A stretch of DNA of 7,780 bases, taken from NCBI GenBank assembly GCA_021827445.1, contig JAKAVW010000142.1, positions 1 to 7,780 on the forward strand. Reading direction: 5' to 3'. Shown here piece after piece: positions 5,985 through 7,780 of the stretch. A program made the position numbers and the translations under genes. The notes below the pieces were generated by a model. The model had not been told where the DNA came from. It saw nothing but the letters and a program-made list of their open reading frames with translations, and made no database searches. Position 1 is the stretch's first letter. Each line of letters starts with the position of its first letter. Source of the DNA: Pseudomonadota bacterium (GTDB lineage Bacteria > Pseudomonadota > Gammaproteobacteria > Acidithiobacillales > Acidithiobacillaceae).

Positions 5985-6269
5985 ATGAGTACCTCGACAC
6001 TGCCTAATATCGACCATGTGCGCAAGCTGCTCCTCTACGGCGGACCGCTCGCGCAACTTCAGGGAGAACTGGTCAAACAGCCCGGCCAGGAAATCAGTGT
6101 TGCCGTGCTCTATCAACTGGCCCTGCGCCATGGTGTTATCAGCCCGACGGCGGCGCGGGAAGGACTCGCCCTGCTCGCTACGGCCGGTACCGCTGGCGAT
6201 ACCGGGCGTGCCATTCTGGAACGGGTACTGACCGAAGGGGATTTTTTGGCCGTGCGGGTAATGCGTTGA
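5985..6269 (+). CDS. Small conserved-looking protein of unknown function
   Basis: A 94-residue soluble protein with no signal peptide, membrane helix or cysteine. Visible features are LPNIDHVRKLLLYG (6-19), a short basic-acidic stretch with KQPGQEISVAVLYQLALRHG (residues about 33-52), AAREGLALLATAG and a C-terminal ILERVLTEGDFLAVRVMR. The order of PG, a tyrosine-containing helix, AAREGL and a final hydrophobic strand reminds me of the DUF2322 family of small proteobacterial proteins. That is from memory and not checked; the middle of the protein is shorter than I would expect. The ATG at 5985 has AAGGAA (5974-5979) at ideal spacing and is preferred over the in-frame ATG at 5961, which lacks such a site. 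Its stop is 12 nt before the second ExoIII gene, so the two are probably co-transcribed. The 75 bp upstream hold an AT-rich tract (5949-5958) but no convincing promoter. Confidence 0.75.
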   Translation: MSTSTLPNIDHVRKLLLYGGPLAQLQGELVKQPGQEISVAVLYQLALRHGVISPTAAREGLALLATAGTAGDTGRAILERVLTEGDFLAVRVMR

Positions 6270-6281
6270 GCGGTCGCGACC

Positions 6282-7043
6282 ATGCGCCTTTATAGCTGGA
6301 ATGTGAACGGCTGGCGCGCCGCCTGGCGCAAAGGTTTGCGTGACTGGGTCGCGGCGACGCAACCGGATCTGTTCTGCATACAGGAAAGCAAGGCCAATCC
6401 GGACCGCCTGCCAGCGGCGGAAACCATACTGGCGGGCTACGATGGCCTCTGGGCTGTTGCCGAACGCCCCGGTTACAGCGGCGTAGCCACTTTCAGCAAA
6501 GCATCCTGCCGATCGGTAGCAGCAGGATTGGGCATTCCCCGCTTCGACCGGGAAGGGCGCGTGGTCATCACCGACTGCGGTGATTTCGATCTGTACAATG
6601 TCTACTTTCCCAACGGCAAGAAAGATCATGAACGTCTGGCCTTCAAACTGGATTTCTACGCCGCTTTCCTGGAGCGGATCAACGCCCGGGTTGCCGCGGG
6701 TCGGCCGGTGGTGTTCTGCGGAGACGTCAACACCGCCCACCAGGCCATCGATCTGGCGCGCCCCAAAGAAAATGCGAAGATATCGGGCTTTCTCCCCGAG
6801 GAGCGAGCCTGCCTGGACCAATGGGCGGCGGCGGGCTGGGTGGACAGCTTCCGTCACCTACACCCGAATACCGTGCGCTATTCCTGGTGGAGTCAGCGCA
6901 CCAATGCCCGCGCCCGCAATATCGGCTGGCGCCTGGATTATTTCTGGATACACGAGAGCCTGCTGCCGCGCCTGCGCGGGGCGGGGATCGCCACCGAAGT
7001 GACGGGCTCCGATCATTGCCCGGTCTGGCTGGAGTTGGACTGA
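6282..7043 (+). CDS. Exodeoxyribonuclease III-family AP endonuclease, APE1/ExoA type
   Basis: A 253-residue Mg-dependent AP endonuclease of base-excision repair, closer in motif style to B. subtilis ExoA and human APE1 than to E. coli XthA. Motifs are RLYSWNVNGWRA (2-13, Asn7), FCIQESKA (31-38, metal Glu35), GYSGVATFSK (64-73), YNVYFPNG (105-112, Tyr108), FCGDVNTAHQAIDLARPKEN (145-164, with catalytic Asp148 and Asn150), SGFLPEERACLDQW (168-181), YSWWSQRTNARARNIGWRLDYF (200-221, Asp219) and GSDHCPV (242-248, Asp244-His245). All active-site residues are present, so it should be active. It differs in subclass from the XthA at 3598-4371, so the two are not a recent tandem duplication. The ATG at 6282 has no strong Shine-Dalgarno and lies 12 nt after the preceding stop; prmB begins immediately after its own stop. 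I leave the symbol blank because naming (xth, exoA, apn) varies. Confidence 0.93.
   Translation: MRLYSWNVNGWRAAWRKGLRDWVAATQPDLFCIQESKANPDRLPAAETILAGYDGLWAVAERPGYSGVATFSKASCRSVAAGLGIPRFDREGRVVITDCGDFDLYNVYFPNGKKDHERLAFKLDFYAAFLERINARVAAGRPVVFCGDVNTAHQAIDLARPKENAKISGFLPEERACLDQWAAAGWVDSFRHLHPNTVRYSWWSQRTNARARNIGWRLDYFWIHESLLPRLRGAGIATEVTGSDHCPVWLELD
7031..7034 (+). promoter_or_regulatory. Ribosome binding site of prmB inside the xth 3' end
   Basis: GGAG lies 9 nt upstream of the prmB ATG at 7044 and within the last codons of the AP endonuclease gene, whose TGA directly abuts that ATG. This supports the chosen prmB start and coupled translation of the two genes. Confidence 0.6.
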
Positions 7044-7780
7044 ATGAATCTCGAACAATATGCCGCCCTCGCTCGCTCCACCCTGCATACGGTAATCGAC
7101 TACCGGCGTTGGGGAGCCAGCCGTTTTGCCGCTGCCGGGCTCGACTTCAGTCAGGGCCAGCAGCACCCCCGCGCCGAAGCCGACACGCTCCTCGCGCGAG
7201 CGCTGCACCTGGAGCCGGAAGACCTTGCAGAACTCGGCGCGGCCCGTCTGCTGGACAGCGAGAAGCGGGTAACGCTCAACTACTTCTACCAGCGGGAGAT
7301 GCTCCGCCGTCCCGCCGCCTACATCACTGGCGAAGCCTGGTTTGCCGGACTGCGTTTTAGCATCGATGAACGCGTCCTCATCCCGCGCAGCCTGCTCGAA
7401 CCTTTTATCGAGGAAGGCTTCGCGCCCTGGATGGCGGAGTCGCGGATACAGCGGATTTTAGAGATCGGCACCGGCTCCGGCTGTATGGCTATCACCCTCG
7501 CCCTGCGCTTTCCCGACGCGGAAGTGGACGCCGTGGACATTTCCGCGGAAGCCCTCGCCGTGGCGCACGCCAATGTCCGACGCCATGGTCTGGAAGATCG
7601 CGTGCATCTGCATCAATCCGACCTCTTTGCGGCATTGGACAGGCAACGGTATGACCTCATCCTCAGCAACCCGCCTTATGTGGATGCCGCAGCCATGGCG
7701 CAACTGCCTCCGGAATACCAGCACGAGCCCCGCGTCGCCCTGGCCGCGGGCGACGATGGCCTGGACTGCCTGCTCCCCCT
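7044..7780 (+). CDS. prmB: Ribosomal protein uL3 N5-glutamine methyltransferase, 3' end cut by window edge
   Basis: A SAM-dependent enzyme that methylates a glutamine side chain of ribosomal protein uL3 (Gln150 in E. coli), important for 50S assembly. 245 codons are visible and the frame is open to the window edge. E. coli PrmB has 310 residues, so about 55-65 are missing. The N-terminal helical domain begins with STLHTVIDYRRWGASRFAAAGLDF (12-35). The linker RRPAAYITGEAWFAGLRFSIDERVLIPRS (88-116) is the signature separating PrmB from PrmC. SAM motif I is ILEIGTGSGCMAI (138-150). Motif IV NPPYVDAAAMAQLPPEYQHEP (209-229) binds the target glutamine, and ALAAGDDGLD (232-241) follows. The ATG directly abuts the TGA of the upstream AP endonuclease gene. 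PrmC is the main alternative but lacks the AWFAG and YVDA features. Confidence in PrmB is high. Confidence 0.95.
   Translation, partial: MNLEQYAALARSTLHTVIDYRRWGASRFAAAGLDFSQGQQHPRAEADTLLARALHLEPEDLAELGAARLLDSEKRVTLNYFYQREMLRRPAAYITGEAWFAGLRFSIDERVLIPRSLLEPFIEEGFAPWMAESRIQRILEIGTGSGCMAITLALRFPDAEVDAVDISAEALAVAHANVRRHGLEDRVHLHQSDLFAALDRQRYDLILSNPPYVDAAAMAQLPPEYQHEPRVALAAGDDGLDCLLP

Noticed and set aside
5847..6857. 336-codon open frame on the minus strand opposite the small gene and the second AP endonuclease
   Set aside because: It lies antisense to genes with strong family motifs, its protein shows no recognisable domain, and long antisense frames are common in GC-rich coding DNA.
1..7780. 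CRISPR array, tRNA or rRNA gene, insertion sequence, toxin-antitoxin or defence module
   Set aside because: No regularly spaced repeats, cloverleaf-like segments, terminal inverted repeats or relevant protein motifs were seen; almost all sequence is accounted for by housekeeping genes.

Overview
The window is a compact, gene-dense stretch of a proteobacterial chromosome. It looks like ordinary housekeeping sequence at roughly 60% GC, judged by eye. Nine protein genes are recognised with fair to high confidence and one small gene is uncharacterised. I see no rRNA, tRNA, insertion sequence, CRISPR array, phage gene or integration scar. The combination of RlmJ, PrmB, a His-tailed SlyD and AnmK points to Gammaproteobacteria or a near relative. 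An Acidithiobacillus-type organism would fit, but that is a guess from gene content and protein style, not a demonstrated placement.

Left part, minus strand (1-4979). Two tight gene runs follow one another in the same direction. Read in transcription order, the first is a YibF-like glutathione-transferase-fold protein, an exonuclease III (XthA type) and ferrochelatase (hemH). The gst stop and xthA start are 5 nt apart, and xthA and hemH overlap in ATGA. The second run is slyD (peptidyl-prolyl isomerase and metal chaperone), anmK (anhydro-N-acetylmuramic acid kinase) and aroE (shikimate dehydrogenase, cut by the left edge). anmK and aroE overlap by 23 bp. A candidate promoter for slyD overlaps the end of hemH, and a modest hairpin followed by a T-run lies between slyD and anmK.

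Right part, plus strand (5073-7780). rlmJ (23S rRNA m6A2030 methyltransferase) is divergent from gst across a 93-bp intergenic region. A small uncharacterised protein, a second exonuclease III-family AP endonuclease (APE1/ExoA type) and prmB (ribosomal protein uL3 glutamine methyltransferase, cut by the right edge) follow in close succession.

Functional themes are DNA base-excision repair (two ExoIII paralogues of different subclasses on opposite strands), large-ribosomal-subunit methylation (RlmJ and PrmB), heme synthesis, cell-wall recycling and aromatic amino acid synthesis. I found no convincing new biological system. The points most worth a second look are the two ExoIII subclasses side by side, the small unknown protein between rlmJ and xth, the AnmK C-terminal extension carrying the aroE ribosome binding site, and the G8 tract in aroE.
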